Shown one piece after another: positions 56,306-64,000 of a stretch of 64,000 nt of DNA. Position numbers and translations under genes: made by a program. How positions within the stretch are numbered: the first letter of the stretch is position 1; every line of letters starts with the position of its first letter. A model generated the notes under the pieces. It ran no database searches. It was given only the letters and a program-made list of their open reading frames with translations, and was not told the origin of the DNA. This DNA comes from Halobacteriales archaeon QS_6_64_34 (GTDB lineage Archaea > Halobacteriota > Halobacteria > Halobacteriales > Haloarculaceae). The DNA is taken from contig PXRT01000004.1 of the NCBI GenBank assembly GCA_003020925.1, forward strand, positions 80,673-144,672, given 5' to 3'.

Positions 56306-57082
56306 TTACCCCTGAAAGACGCTGATATCGGCGTCGCCGTCTATTTCGACGCGGTCCAGACGGCCGCTGTAGAAGAACGCGTCGACACCGTTGCGGACGT
56401 GGCCGCTGACCTCGCCGTCGCCGATGTCGCCGCCGAGATACAGCGCCTCGCCGCTGCCGACGGCAGTGTGGCCCTCGTCCAGCGAGAGGTCCCCGGTGAC
56501 CGCGAGCTCGTAGGACGCGCTCGCCTCGGTGTCGCCGGTCCCGTCTATCTCGATGCGGTTCGGCAGCGAGTCCGGCCCAGTGTTACCTCCACGCGGGAAA
56601 TCAACGTTGTATATCGCCGCCGTCGCGCCCGCTTCGCTTCCGACGTGCCAGCGCGACTGGGAGGGCGCGGTCCGAACAGTGACGTTCTCGATGCGGACCG
56701 TTCCCTCGGTCGCCGTGATAGACGGGCCCGACTCGACATCGGGGTCGTCGGGGCCGTGGAACGTGACGCCAGCGGCGGCGCCGACAAGTGCCGCGTTCTC
56801 GTACGTACCGCCCAGTCCAGTCCCCGTGTAGTCGTACTCCCCTGGCGGGACACGCACGACAGTACCATCAGTGAAGTACTCCTCGAGGTACGGGTCGATT
56901 AAGTCGCCCTTACAGAGGCCGCGCGAGTCGAGGTCGACAGTGGTTTCGGCCCCAAGAGCCCCCTCAGCCGACGCCGTAGCGACCTCTGTAGCCGCAGCAC
57001 CAGCACCGACGGTCCGTATGAACGTCCGTCGACTAGTAGATATAGCTTTCTTCGTTGTCCCGTGCCCATCGTTTCCTGCCAT
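56306..57082 (-). CDS. Tat-secreted beta-rich protein
   Basis: The protein has 258 aa. A twin-arginine signal (STSRRTFIRTVGAGAAA) precedes a domain with repeating beta-strand turns (GTVVRVPPGEYDYTGTGLGG, AALVGAAAGVTFHGPDDP, GTVRIENVTVRTAPSQSRWH) reminiscent of right-handed beta-helix (pectate-lyase-like) folds. It is probably exported and folded before export; a role in surface polysaccharide binding is speculative. There is no lipobox. Confidence 0.75.
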   Translation of the reverse strand: MAGNDGHGTTKKAISTSRRTFIRTVGAGAAATEVATASAEGALGAETTVDLDSRGLCKGDLIDPYLEEYFTDGTVVRVPPGEYDYTGTGLGGTYENAALVGAAAGVTFHGPDDPDVESGPSITATEGTVRIENVTVRTAPSQSRWHVGSEAGATAAIYNVDFPRGGNTGPDSLPNRIEIDGTGDTEASASYELAVTGDLSLDEGHTAVGSGEALYLGGDIGDGEVSGHVRNGVDAFFYSGRLDRVEIDGDADISVFQG

Positions 57083-57682
57083 ACCGTTCAGGATATCCCT
57101 ACCGAAAAAGGAGTTCTGACCACCTCCTCAGGTAGGTATGCCTTATACTCATTGACTGTATTTCGGTTGTACACCAGTTACGTACCATTCCGATATTATA
57201 TCGCAGGCCACGAGCGAAAATTTAATTCAGCAGCACGAGCGCGGATAAAATGTCGTTTCGAGTGAGTGTATGTTCTACTGCTATATGTCTCTCCCAGTAC
57301 TCGGGTCAGCCACGAGAGACGGTCGGTAAGCCTCTGTTACCGGACTCACACTCCGCGCGTGTCCCGAACCGGTGCCATCGTTGTTCTCTTCGGTCGGGTC
57401 GTTTACTGATAGTGAGATAGCATCGCCTCGATACACGGGTTGGAACAGCTTACCCGGACTAACCACGGAGTAACAATCATACAGGGGTCTGTTGCTTCTG
57501 CTGCGGGGAGAGCAAACGTCCGCACGAACTGGCCACCGGTCCATCCCTTGCCAACTCACCCACCCCACCCCCACATCGGCCAACGCGACGGCGGCCGTCG
57601 TCGTCCGGTCTGCGTCTGTACTCTCCCCCAATTTACTGTTTATCGAGGTAGGATGCTTCTATCCGTCGAAAAACGACCGACC
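57083..57682. other. 600-bp region without supported genes
   Basis: AT-rich 57110-57260 is probably the promoter of the Tat-secreted protein. A minus-strand frame at 57281-57631 (116 codons) is Ser/Arg/Pro-rich and not acidic; I do not call it. Confidence 0.35.
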
Positions 57683-58039
57683 TCACGCGCAGCTGCCGGC
57701 ATAGCGGGCGATGAGCAACCCGTTGTGTGAGACCGCAAGCAGCTGGGGGGCCACGAACGCGACCAGCGCGGCTCGACGATACAGCGGTTGGACAATCCGG
57801 TAGACACCGAACAACACACCCAAGGCGGCCAGTTTCAGCGCGACGAGCCCGGCGCCCCCGGCGGCGTCGAAAAAGGTCCGCGCGACGGGGTTTGCCTCGG
57901 TGAAACACAGCGACAGCCCAGTGAGGGTCAACAGGATATCGCCAGCGGCGGCCGCGAGGACGAGCCCCCAGAGCAGATGGTCACATCTGAGTCGGGACTC
58001 GGCGACGTACACCGCCTCTTTACTGAGCGTCTGTTGCAC
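57683..58039 (-). CDS. Small DUF5658-like membrane protein
   Basis: The protein has 118 aa with a GTG start at 58039. It has three or four membrane helices (LLWGLVLAAAAGDILLTLTG, ALKLAALGVLFGVYRIV, ALVAFVAPQLLAVSHNGLL) and the G-D-x-L-T...E-A-N-P pattern of the DUF5658 family, found in many haloarchaea. Function unknown. Confidence 0.75.
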   Translation of the reverse strand: MQQTLSKEAVYVAESRLRCDHLLWGLVLAAAAGDILLTLTGLSLCFTEANPVARTFFDAAGGAGLVALKLAALGVLFGVYRIVQPLYRRAALVAFVAPQLLAVSHNGLLIARYAGSCA

Positions 58040-58138
58040 ACCGCCACCCAGGACTGGGTCGGTAATGGTAAACGAGTACGTACCCGAGTGGCAATCGAGT
58101 GATAGTCGGGTAGCAAGCGCCGGAGAGCTACGAGTCGC

Positions 58139-58477
58139 TTACTCGGGTGGCGTTATTTCGACGCGACAGTCACCGGTGACGACGATTTCGAACCCGTCGA
58201 GGTGTATCGTCACGCGGAGCTTGTCCGGGCCGGAGGTGACGAGTCGGTCCAGTGAGTCCGGGTCGACCGAGTTGTACAGTGGCTCGAGCGCTGTCGGTTC
58301 GCAGTGTCTGACACTTGCGAGCGCTTCTATGACTGCGACACTCGCCGATTCGGTTTCGAACGTCCCGACGTAGGTGTCCGTCCTGGGGTCGTACGCCGGA
58401 CCGTCATCAGTCACGCGCTCGGCGCCGTCGAACCCGTACTCACCGCCGTGTGCGTGCCAAGGACCCGGGCCACTCAT
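58139..58477 (-). CDS. HalOD1 output-domain protein
   Basis: The protein has 112 aa. After an N-terminal GPAYDPRTDTYVGTFE comes the haloarchaeal output domain (SVAVIEALASVRHCEPTALE, PLYNSVDPDSLDRLV, VTIHLDGFEIVVTGDCRVEI). HalOD1 proteins are stand-alone or fused signalling outputs specific to haloarchaea. An AT-rich promoter lies at 58480-58520. Confidence 0.88.
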   Translation of the reverse strand: MSGPGPWHAHGGEYGFDGAERVTDDGPAYDPRTDTYVGTFETESASVAVIEALASVRHCEPTALEPLYNSVDPDSLDRLVTSGPDKLRVTIHLDGFEIVVTGDCRVEITPPE

Positions 58478-58789
58478 TTTTTACCAAATATAACATAAAT
58501 GCACCCAAATATAAATTTTCCGGTAGCTTTGAGCGCCTCGGCTACCTGTGTGCTTACTGAGCAGCAGTTCCGGTCCCGGGTTTCGAGAACTCACCGTGAT
58601 TGGATACGAGTCGCTACTGCGCGGTCACAAACCCGTTATTCGTCGTATACCCGGCCGCTAAGCCGACCGACGGGCACGAAGAGGCTATCCACCGTCTCGG
58701 GTCGATACGGGAGTTGGCCGGGTGGAGTATAAAGTACATTCCTGTGGCTATGAACACAATTACTAACTGGCTCCCCAGTGAGGACTGCT

Positions 58790-58900
58790 ATGATGCCAGA
58801 ACACATTACTGACAGCGAACTCGAACGGATGACGGAGTTTGCAAACACGCCGACGTATCTGCGGACGCCCGAGCAACTGCTGCCCGACGACGACGAGTGA
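58790..58900 (+). CDS. 36-aa small protein
   Basis: ATG 58790 (or the next ATG) to TGA 58900. It reads MMPEHITDSELERMTEFANT, then PTYLRTPEQLLPDDDE. The composition is acidic, a GAGG Shine-Dalgarno-like stretch lies about 8 bp upstream, and TATA-like GTATAAAGT near 58727-58735 precedes it. Its stop is 2 bp from that of the convergent DUF7344 gene. The regular pattern suggests a genuine haloarchaeal microprotein; function unknown. Confidence 0.6.
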   Translation: MMPEHITDSELERMTEFANTPTYLRTPEQLLPDDDE

Positions 58901-58902
58901 AC

Positions 58903-59427
58903 TCATTCACGAAACTCCGCTGGGGCTGACTGCTGGCGCCACTCGTAGACGACGTGGACGATAGTCAGACCGACGAAGGCGGCGATGATACCCATCACGA
59001 GGGCAACCTGTGGAACGGCCAGTCCGGCCAGCGACGCAACCACCAGCAGTGTGCTCAGTGCCGCTAGCCCGAAGTAGTAGAAGTACCACGTCGGCTCTGA
59101 CTGCTGTTCCCCGAGTAGCGGGTCTATCTCACTCGCCTTCGAAGCGGTAGTGACGTCACCAGACTCCTCGTCGTACTCGACGAGCCCCGCCTCGGCGAGT
59201 TTCGGGAGATGAGTCTGGTACAGCGAGACGTAGACCCGTTTTCGTTGCTGTGTCGATAGTTCCTCGACAGTCGTGTCGTTCTCCCAGGCAGCAACGTGCT
59301 CGGCCAGCTCTGTCAGCTGTATCGGGTTCGGCTCCGTCCGCAAGAAGTAGAGCACGTACCGTCGCCGGGGGCTGCTGAGGATGTCGAAGATGCGATCGCG
59401 TGTGAGTTCGGTGTTGTTGTCTTCCAT
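58903..59427 (-). CDS. DUF7344-domain winged-helix membrane protein (second copy)
   Basis: The protein has 174 aa. Same architecture as the protein at 50322-50954: winged helix (IFDILSSPRRRYVLYFLRTE, LTELAEHVAAWENDTTVEEL, STQQRKRVYVSLYQTHLPKL) followed by two membrane helices (FYYFGLAALSTLLVVASLAG, ALVMGIIAAFVGLTIVHVVY). It is likely a membrane-bound regulator. It is convergent with the 36-aa gene. Confidence 0.87.
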   Translation of the reverse strand: MEDNNTELTRDRIFDILSSPRRRYVLYFLRTEPNPIQLTELAEHVAAWENDTTVEELSTQQRKRVYVSLYQTHLPKLAEAGLVEYDEESGDVTTASKASEIDPLLGEQQSEPTWYFYYFGLAALSTLLVVASLAGLAVPQVALVMGIIAAFVGLTIVHVVYEWRQQSAPAEFRE

Positions 59428-59695
59428 CGCATACGTCGCTGCGGTTGGTGGTAAAGCGATACGTCGACCGCTTGTTAGCTACCTATGCGCCAACCGAGCG
59501 CGGGATACCCATTTGTTACAGCGTCGTTACCCGACCGACAACGACGGTTACTAGCGTCATAGGACGAAAAAACGGGGTCTGGGACGGTAGAGGGTCAGTC
59601 AGAACGGCTCGACAGACACTCGCTACTGAGCCGACAGGGCCCGTAGCGACCGAGAGACACAGCGGTAGCACCGCCTGACAGGTAGCGCCTACCCA

Positions 59696-60592
59696 TCAGA
59701 GCGACTGGAGTGCCGTCGCGTCGGGTTCGGTGAACAGTTTCGCGACCCGCTCGGTCGCCGGGGTTCGCTCGGAGTCGTTCCGCAGCAGGACCGTCTCACT
59801 GGGAAAGAGCTGTTCGCCCAGTTCGAGGCCGTGGTCACGAGCGGTCGAGCCGGTGACGGTGAGATAGACGCCGAGTCCGGTGTCGGCAATAGCCGCTTCC
59901 TCTTCCTGACCGCTCTCCGGGTACGTGAAGGTGATATCCTCGAGCGCGGCGGTCCCGATGACCGCTTCGATGAGTCTCTCGTACCGGGGAGAGATACAGA
60001 GCTCGCCCGCGTACCGCCGGACGAACTCGCGGTCGAGCGGGCGGCCGCCGCCGTCGGCGACAGCGGGGCGTGCCAGCAGCGTGTGATACACGGTGTCTCC
60101 GAGGCCGGTCGCCACGCGGACGTCGGTGTCCAGCGGGTCGATGCGGTCGTTTATCTCGGCGATGGTCCACAGTGGCTCGTCTCGCAGTTCGACGACCTCC
60201 TCTAAAACGAGGTCGGCACTGTCAAAGCCCAGCGCGAACTCGTGGGTCCGCAGGGCGCGAAACGGCTCCTCGCGCCCGATGAACTGTACCGAACCCGAGT
60301 CGGTCGGGACCGTGACGCTGTCGAAGACGACACGGCGGGGCATCCCGTCCCGGTCGTCGCGCAACAGCGTGAACTCGGGCCTGGTCGGGTCATCGAGGTC
60401 GGAGTAGTCGGCCAGGCGACGATAGACGTCGTCGTCGTCGGACTGGTTACCCTTGGTCAGGTCCTTCTCGTATCGCAGCGTCGAGATTATCTCGTCGGCC
60501 AGTTCGGTCGTCCCGGTCCGGGCCGCGAGTCGCTCCAGTACGGCTTCGAGAGGCCGACCTTTCCGGGGGATGGCCACTCTGGTCGTCGTCAT
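59696..60592 (-). CDS. HisG-like (type 2 periplasmic-binding fold) protein
   Basis: The protein has 298 aa from ATG 60592. VAIPRKGRPLEAVLERLA at the start and the C-terminal block ELCISPRYERLIEAVIG, EDITFTYPES, EEEAAIADTGLGVYLTVTGS and TARDHGLELGEQLFPSETVL follow the layout of ATP phosphoribosyltransferase (HisG: KGR start, GSVEaAPltGlADaIvD, TGxTLrxNgL). The typical GSVE motif is replaced by SGQEEEAAI. It is therefore a HisG paralog or ligand-binding relative rather than the histidine-pathway enzyme; no other his genes are nearby. Confidence 0.6.
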   Translation of the reverse strand: MTTTRVAIPRKGRPLEAVLERLAARTGTTELADEIISTLRYEKDLTKGNQSDDDDVYRRLADYSDLDDPTRPEFTLLRDDRDGMPRRVVFDSVTVPTDSGSVQFIGREEPFRALRTHEFALGFDSADLVLEEVVELRDEPLWTIAEINDRIDPLDTDVRVATGLGDTVYHTLLARPAVADGGGRPLDREFVRRYAGELCISPRYERLIEAVIGTAALEDITFTYPESGQEEEAAIADTGLGVYLTVTGSTARDHGLELGEQLFPSETVLLRNDSERTPATERVAKLFTEPDATALQSL

Positions 60593-60689
60593 TACGCCAC
60601 TCAACCGTCGGCGCGGATAAAATCAGTTCGATTGTACTGCGCCGTCTCGAAGACGGCCGCCGTCCTCGATGTGAGACCCGCCTCCACTC

Positions 60690-61850
60690 TCACTCGCCGC
60701 CGCCGATGACCGAGGAGAGCTGCTCGCGCCACTCCTTGAGCTGGACGATATCCTCTTCGATTTCCGTGAGCCGCTCGTCCAGTTCTCCCTCGCCGATTTC
60801 CTCGCGCACGCTCTCGATTTCGGCCTCGAGGTCGTCGAGTTCGCCCTCGATGCCGTCGACGGTTCCCTCGACATCGCCGAGGCCGTCCTCCAGCGAGTCG
60901 ACCTCGTTACCCAGCGTGTCAGTCTCCTCGGTCGCGGCCTCGGCCGCCGATTTCGCGCTGCCGATTTCCTCCTGGAAGCCGTCGAGTTCGGTCTCGAAGC
61001 TATCGAGTCGCTCGTCGAACTCCTCGATGACCTCGTCACCGGTGCCGTTCTCTGCGAGGAACTCCTCCAGCCCGTCCGTGTACGCGCGCAGGTCCGCGAT
61101 GTCGTTCTGGATACGGTTGATGCGGGCAGTATTGACGCCGCCCTCGGGGTCTGTGTCCTGCGAGACAGCGTCGAGGGCCCGCTTGAGTAGTTTCACGTCG
61201 TTGGCCGAGACGTTGTTCTGGCGAATCTCGTTGGCCATCGCCGCGACCACGTTGCCCGTCGGCGCGGCGGCTTCGCCGTCGGCGGCCGCCTCGCCGTCCG
61301 CCGCTTCGGCCTCGGCGTCGGCGTCGGGTGCCGGCGCACCCTCGTTGTTGGGGTCTTTCAGGTTCAGCGTCTCGATATCCTCGTCCTCGTCGTCTTCCAG
61401 TCCCGGAACGCTGTCGGACTCGCCCGCGATGACGTCCTTGACGGCGTCGTCGTCCCCGCCGACGAGGTCTTCCTCGGACTCGTCCAGGGGCGGGTCGACG
61501 CTCTCGATGGTCGGCTCCGTGAGGAACTTCTCTACGTCGTCGGTCCCCGTCGCCCGGATGCCGTACACTGTCGTGTAATCGCCGTCGGCCTCGATTTCCT
61601 TCTCGAAGGTTATCTGGTCGTCGTTGATATCCCAGAACTCCGAGCCGTACTCGGGGTGAAAGCCCAGGTCCTCGACTGCCACGTCGTCCGGAACGGTGTC
61701 GACGAGTCGGAGGGTAATTGGCTCTGAACGCTGCGACACGACGTTGAACGCGATTGCGGGGACGGGGAACTCGTCGGCCTCGAATCGCTTGGTGACGGTG
61801 ACCCCATCCGAGGCAACGGTAATCGCCTCATACGCTTGCGAATCACTCAT
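60690..61850 (-). CDS. Acidic coiled-coil protein with conserved N-terminal beta domain
   Basis: The protein has 386 aa. Residues 1-115 form a beta-rich domain (VTVTKRFEADEFPVPAIAF, DLGFHPEYGSEFWDIND, TTVYGIRATG), followed by a low-complexity Ala/Glu/Asp linker (about 165-200) and a C-terminal coiled coil of about 130 residues in heptads (DGLGDVEGTVDGIEGELDDL, EAEIESVREEIGEGELDERL). It has no signal peptide or membrane helix. It may be a scaffold or structural protein; no family name recognised. Confidence 0.7.
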   Translation of the reverse strand: MSDSQAYEAITVASDGVTVTKRFEADEFPVPAIAFNVVSQRSEPITLRLVDTVPDDVAVEDLGFHPEYGSEFWDINDDQITFEKEIEADGDYTTVYGIRATGTDDVEKFLTEPTIESVDPPLDESEEDLVGGDDDAVKDVIAGESDSVPGLEDDEDEDIETLNLKDPNNEGAPAPDADAEAEAADGEAAADGEAAAPTGNVVAAMANEIRQNNVSANDVKLLKRALDAVSQDTDPEGGVNTARINRIQNDIADLRAYTDGLEEFLAENGTGDEVIEEFDERLDSFETELDGFQEEIGSAKSAAEAATEETDTLGNEVDSLEDGLGDVEGTVDGIEGELDDLEAEIESVREEIGEGELDERLTEIEEDIVQLKEWREQLSSVIGGGE

Positions 61851-61919
61851 GTATTGTAGTCCATACTCCTCGAGTAATAAAGGTACTCCGCTGGCGTCAG
61901 TTCGTGAGTGGCGGGCCGG

Positions 61920-62750
61920 CTACAGGTCGACGCGGTCGCCGATTTCGACGATACGTAGGTTCTCCGGGTAGTCGAAGCTTGCTGCGTGGTTGTGCAGCAC
62001 TGTCGGCTCCGTGGTCATCCCCTTCCACATGTCCCAGTGACTCGGAAGCAAGGTATCGAGCTGGAGTTCATTGGCCGCCTCGATTATCATGTTCTCATCG
62101 TTGTACCACTTCGTTCGCTGGGGCTCGCCCGTCTCGGAGTCCGGAATCATCCCCACTGCCCCGAACGCCAGCACGCCGAGGTCGATATCGTAGGCCTCGC
62201 CGACCGGCTGGAACGCGCCCGGTCGCGCGTCGCCGCCGTGGAAGAAAGTGCCTCCCTCGTGTTCGAAGACGAACGAGACGGGATGGTCGGCGTCGGGGTC
62301 GTTCGCCGGCTCGACGTGGATTGTCAGGTCCCCGAGTTCGAGGCGGTCGCCTTCCTCGAGTTCCTCGAGCTGGTCTTCGGTGACCGACCAGTTCCCCGTC
62401 CAGTCTTCCTCCTGGATGACCCCGTGGCCGCTGTCGGTCGTGTAGTAGGTCGCGCCCGTCGCCACGAGGATGGGTGCCTGCGAGGGACCGTGGACGTGGT
62501 CGGTGTGTTCGTGGGTCCCGAGGACGGCGTCGGCCTCGGTGACGTCCGAGGGGTCGAAAGGCACCGGGACCATCCGCACCGTCCGGGGCGGGTCGCCGAT
62601 GCCCAGGTACGGGTCGATAAAGACCGTCACGCCGCCACTGGTTTTGACAATGAAGCCGTTACAGCCCAGATACCAGATAGCCAGTCCGTCGGGGTCGGCG
62701 TCCTCGACGTCACGCAGGAGCCAGTCCGCCCAGTCAGAGTCGACTGCCAT
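61920..62750 (-). CDS. MBL-fold metal-dependent hydrolase (UlaG-like)
   Basis: The protein has 276 aa. The metallo-beta-lactamase motif GTHEHTDHVHGP (H-x-H-x-D-H) supplies the two-metal site, with FIDPYLG upstream, FHGGDARPGAF and LLPSHWDMWKG supplying later ligands. The layout resembles L-ascorbate-6-phosphate lactonase UlaG and related lactonases. Actual substrate unknown. Confidence 0.88.
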   Translation of the reverse strand: MAVDSDWADWLLRDVEDADPDGLAIWYLGCNGFIVKTSGGVTVFIDPYLGIGDPPRTVRMVPVPFDPSDVTEADAVLGTHEHTDHVHGPSQAPILVATGATYYTTDSGHGVIQEEDWTGNWSVTEDQLEELEEGDRLELGDLTIHVEPANDPDADHPVSFVFEHEGGTFFHGGDARPGAFQPVGEAYDIDLGVLAFGAVGMIPDSETGEPQRTKWYNDENMIIEAANELQLDTLLPSHWDMWKGMTTEPTVLHNHAASFDYPENLRIVEIGDRVDL

Positions 62751-62873
62751 AGCAGCGACTGCGTGGGGCGATGGCTAAGGCCTTACGCGTCTGGCTGCTC
62801 GAACGGTGGCCCAGGCCGCCGTGGCCCGCGACCACTCCACAGCAGGCGCTGCCGGGTCGGAGTCGACCGCCGG

Positions 62874-63293
62874 TCACACGGCCGTCCGGGCTCGCCCCAT
62901 AACCGTCAGCAGGGAGAGAAACAGGACCATCGGGACGTGACAGACGATAATCGCCGTGAGAACGTATCGCAGTTGGGCCCCCCACTGAAAGCGGGTCGCG
63001 AGTTCCGGAACGGCCCACCACGAGACCGCTGCGAGGACGAAGGCCAGGTCGACCACGACGGAGTAGAGGTCGGTCAGGGAGAAAAAGAAGTCTGTGTAGC
63101 GCTCGACGCCGTCGCTGATGAAAACCAGCACGGTGGTGACGACGAGCAACACCGTGCCGACGGTCGCCAACAGGGCGATGTCCGTGACCAGCTCAGAGAG
63201 CCCCTGATTCAGGTAGAGAAACGGGGGCAGCGACAGGAGCAGATACAGACTCACGAACGTCGTGATATCCCGGACCGGATTCGTCCCCACCAT
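62874..63293 (-). CDS. Small multi-pass membrane protein
   Basis: The protein has 139 aa from ATG 63293 (MVGTNPVRDITTFVSLYLLL) with four hydrophobic helices (LATVGTVLLVVTTVLVFI, YSVVVDLAFVLAAVSWWAV, VLTAIIVCHVPMVLFLSLL). ATG 63320 is in frame but lies only about 10 bp from the TATA-like GAATATACG (about 63329-63337), so the shorter start is preferred. Family not recognised. Confidence 0.65.
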   Translation of the reverse strand: MVGTNPVRDITTFVSLYLLLSLPPFLYLNQGLSELVTDIALLATVGTVLLVVTTVLVFISDGVERYTDFFFSLTDLYSVVVDLAFVLAAVSWWAVPELATRFQWGAQLRYVLTAIIVCHVPMVLFLSLLTVMGRARTAV

Positions 63294-63419
63294 TCTATCT
63301 GGCCTGTTAGGTAGTTGCATACCAGATACGTATATTCTTTCCCACCGCAGTCGCGACCGCTACGCGAGCGATACACCTGTGGCGATGTCGTACAAAAGAA
63401 CAGCAACAGCTGCGTCGTC

Positions 63420-63818
63420 TTACTCCTGACAGCAGCCGCCGGCCTTCTCGCCGAAGTCGACCTTGAGTTGGTCCGAGACGAGGTCGTTTATTTCCGCGAG
63501 GCGAGCCTCGAGTTCGTTTTGCACTTCGAGGTACTCGCTCATCGAGGCGATGTCGTGGAGCTCCTCCTGGGCCTCCTGGACCTTCCGGAGGTCCTCCTGG
63601 GTGGCCTGACCGGTCTGGCGGGCCATCTGGAACTCCTCCCGGAGCTGTTCGAACTCCTCGATGGCCCGCTGGGCGTCGGCGTCGTTCTCGACTTTGGCCT
63701 TGGCCTGCAGGTACTCCTGATAGACCGGGAGCTGGGCGATAGATTCGCCAAGCTCCGTCGCGAGTTGGTCAACGTGGTCGCCGTCGATTTCGGTGACGTC
63801 CTCGGTTTCGATGCTCAT
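63420..63818 (-). CDS. YlbF-family protein
   Basis: The protein has 132 aa from ATG 63818. All-helical YlbF/YmcA domain (LGESIAQLPVYQEYLQAKAK, ADAQRAIEEFEQLREEFQMA), ending with the Cys pair KAGGCCQE. In Bacillus the YlbF-YmcA-YaaT complex carries Fe-S clusters and promotes RNA processing and developmental decisions; the archaeal role is not known. The terminal Cys pair may bind a metal. Confidence 0.8.
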   Translation of the reverse strand: MSIETEDVTEIDGDHVDQLATELGESIAQLPVYQEYLQAKAKVENDADAQRAIEEFEQLREEFQMARQTGQATQEDLRKVQEAQEELHDIASMSEYLEVQNELEARLAEINDLVSDQLKVDFGEKAGGCCQE

Positions 63819-63878
63819 TACCACCGCGTTAGGACTCGTGGGGTATAGATGTGCCGAAGGGGGAGACCACTCTCGTTC

Positions 63879-64000
63879 GGCAGTGTTTAGTTAGGCGATT
63901 TAGACTGTCACCAGCCAGAAAGCCCCGGCTGGCTTCGGTCGGGGGGCTCGCTGCGCTCCTCGGCCTTCGGCCTGCGGTGCTTACGTCGCCCGCCTTCCCG
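63879..64000. mobile_element. Second copy of the MITE, cut by the right edge of the window
   Basis: From GTGTTTAGTTAGGCGATT at 63883, 81 bp match the reverse complement of the right part of the element at 8342-8559 with a single mismatch. Similarity stops after CTCCTCGG near 63963, where this copy continues with a different palindromic segment (GGCCTTCGGCC). The other end lies outside the window. Confidence 0.7.

Noticed and set aside
57281..57631. 116-codon minus-strand frame in a gene-poor gap
   Set aside because: Neutral, Ser/Pro/Arg-rich, no promoter or ribosome site and no motif.
61986..63314. 442-codon plus-strand frame opposite the MBL hydrolase and a membrane protein
   Set aside because: Arg/Val-rich antisense translation without motifs.
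1..64000. tRNA, rRNA or CRISPR arrays
   Set aside because: No T-arm-like sequence with a pairable stem, no rRNA segments and no regularly spaced repeats were seen by eye; a TTCGAA at about 44173 lacks stem pairing.

Overview
The window comes from a halophilic archaeon. It is GC-rich, its proteins are strongly acidic (long D/E runs, few lysines), many starts look leaderless with a TATA-like box about 25-30 bp upstream, and there are twin-arginine lipoproteins, an archaeal urease operon and haloarchaea-only families (HalOD1, DUF7344, DUF5805, GfcR). Haloarcula or a close relative is the most likely source, but I cannot prove the genus. I see no rRNA, tRNA or CRISPR array.

Layout. 1-14.4 kb is a sugar-uptake and catabolism region: a truncated ABC sugar-binding lipoprotein, a TrmB-family regulator, the sugar regulator GfcR, two tandem GH13 alpha-glucosidases, an M24-fold protein that seems to lack metal ligands, a MITE, a Gfo/Idh/MocA dehydrogenase, a TIM-barrel sugar isomerase/epimerase, a sugar-acid dehydratase of the enolase superfamily, an acyl-CoA ligase and an alpha/beta hydrolase. 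14.8-18.5 kb holds PEP carboxylase, a UspA protein and a lipoprotein that may be cut short by an IS200/IS605 element (18.5-20.25 kb). 20.3-27.7 kb is glycerol catabolism: glpCBA on the minus strand, diverging from a broken glpK and a membrane protein. 27.8-32.8 kb has a Cdc6-like ATPase and then ROK glucokinase, pyruvate kinase and KDG kinase, so with the dehydratase the window covers much of a semi-phosphorylative Entner-Doudoroff route.

32.9-43.9 kb is nitrogen: a ureohydrolase, a PhoU/AbrB-type regulator, an Na+/solute symporter, a JAMM-like protein, a NicO nickel permease and the urease operon ureBCAGDEF, whose ureC carries an internal deletion with a frameshift. 44.8-48.4 kb looks accessory: a DUF5805/XerC-like recombinase pair, an arsenic-type operon (37-aa Cys-Cys protein, ArsR, ArsP-like permease) and a transporter remnant. 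48.7-64 kb has CoaD, two DUF7344 proteins, a cell-surface sugar group (acyltransferase, polysaccharide deacetylase, AglF-like nucleotidyltransferase), a DUF849 enzyme, many small haloarchaeal proteins, a HisG-like protein, a coiled-coil protein, an MBL-fold hydrolase, a YlbF protein, and at the right edge a second copy of the MITE.

Main observations: an 18-bp inverted repeat (consensus TTACAMCNCYNRTTGTTA) in the promoters of the ABC binding protein, trmB/gfcR and the glucosidase operon, with a looser copy before uspA; three frameshifting internal deletions of roughly 60-95 bp in glpK (two) and ureC (one); a 49-bp double-palindrome insertion in tnpA; a TnpB with Gly where the RuvC-II Glu is expected; a MITE with an 8-bp target duplication; and a possible guanidine/agmatine-to-urea-to-ammonia module.
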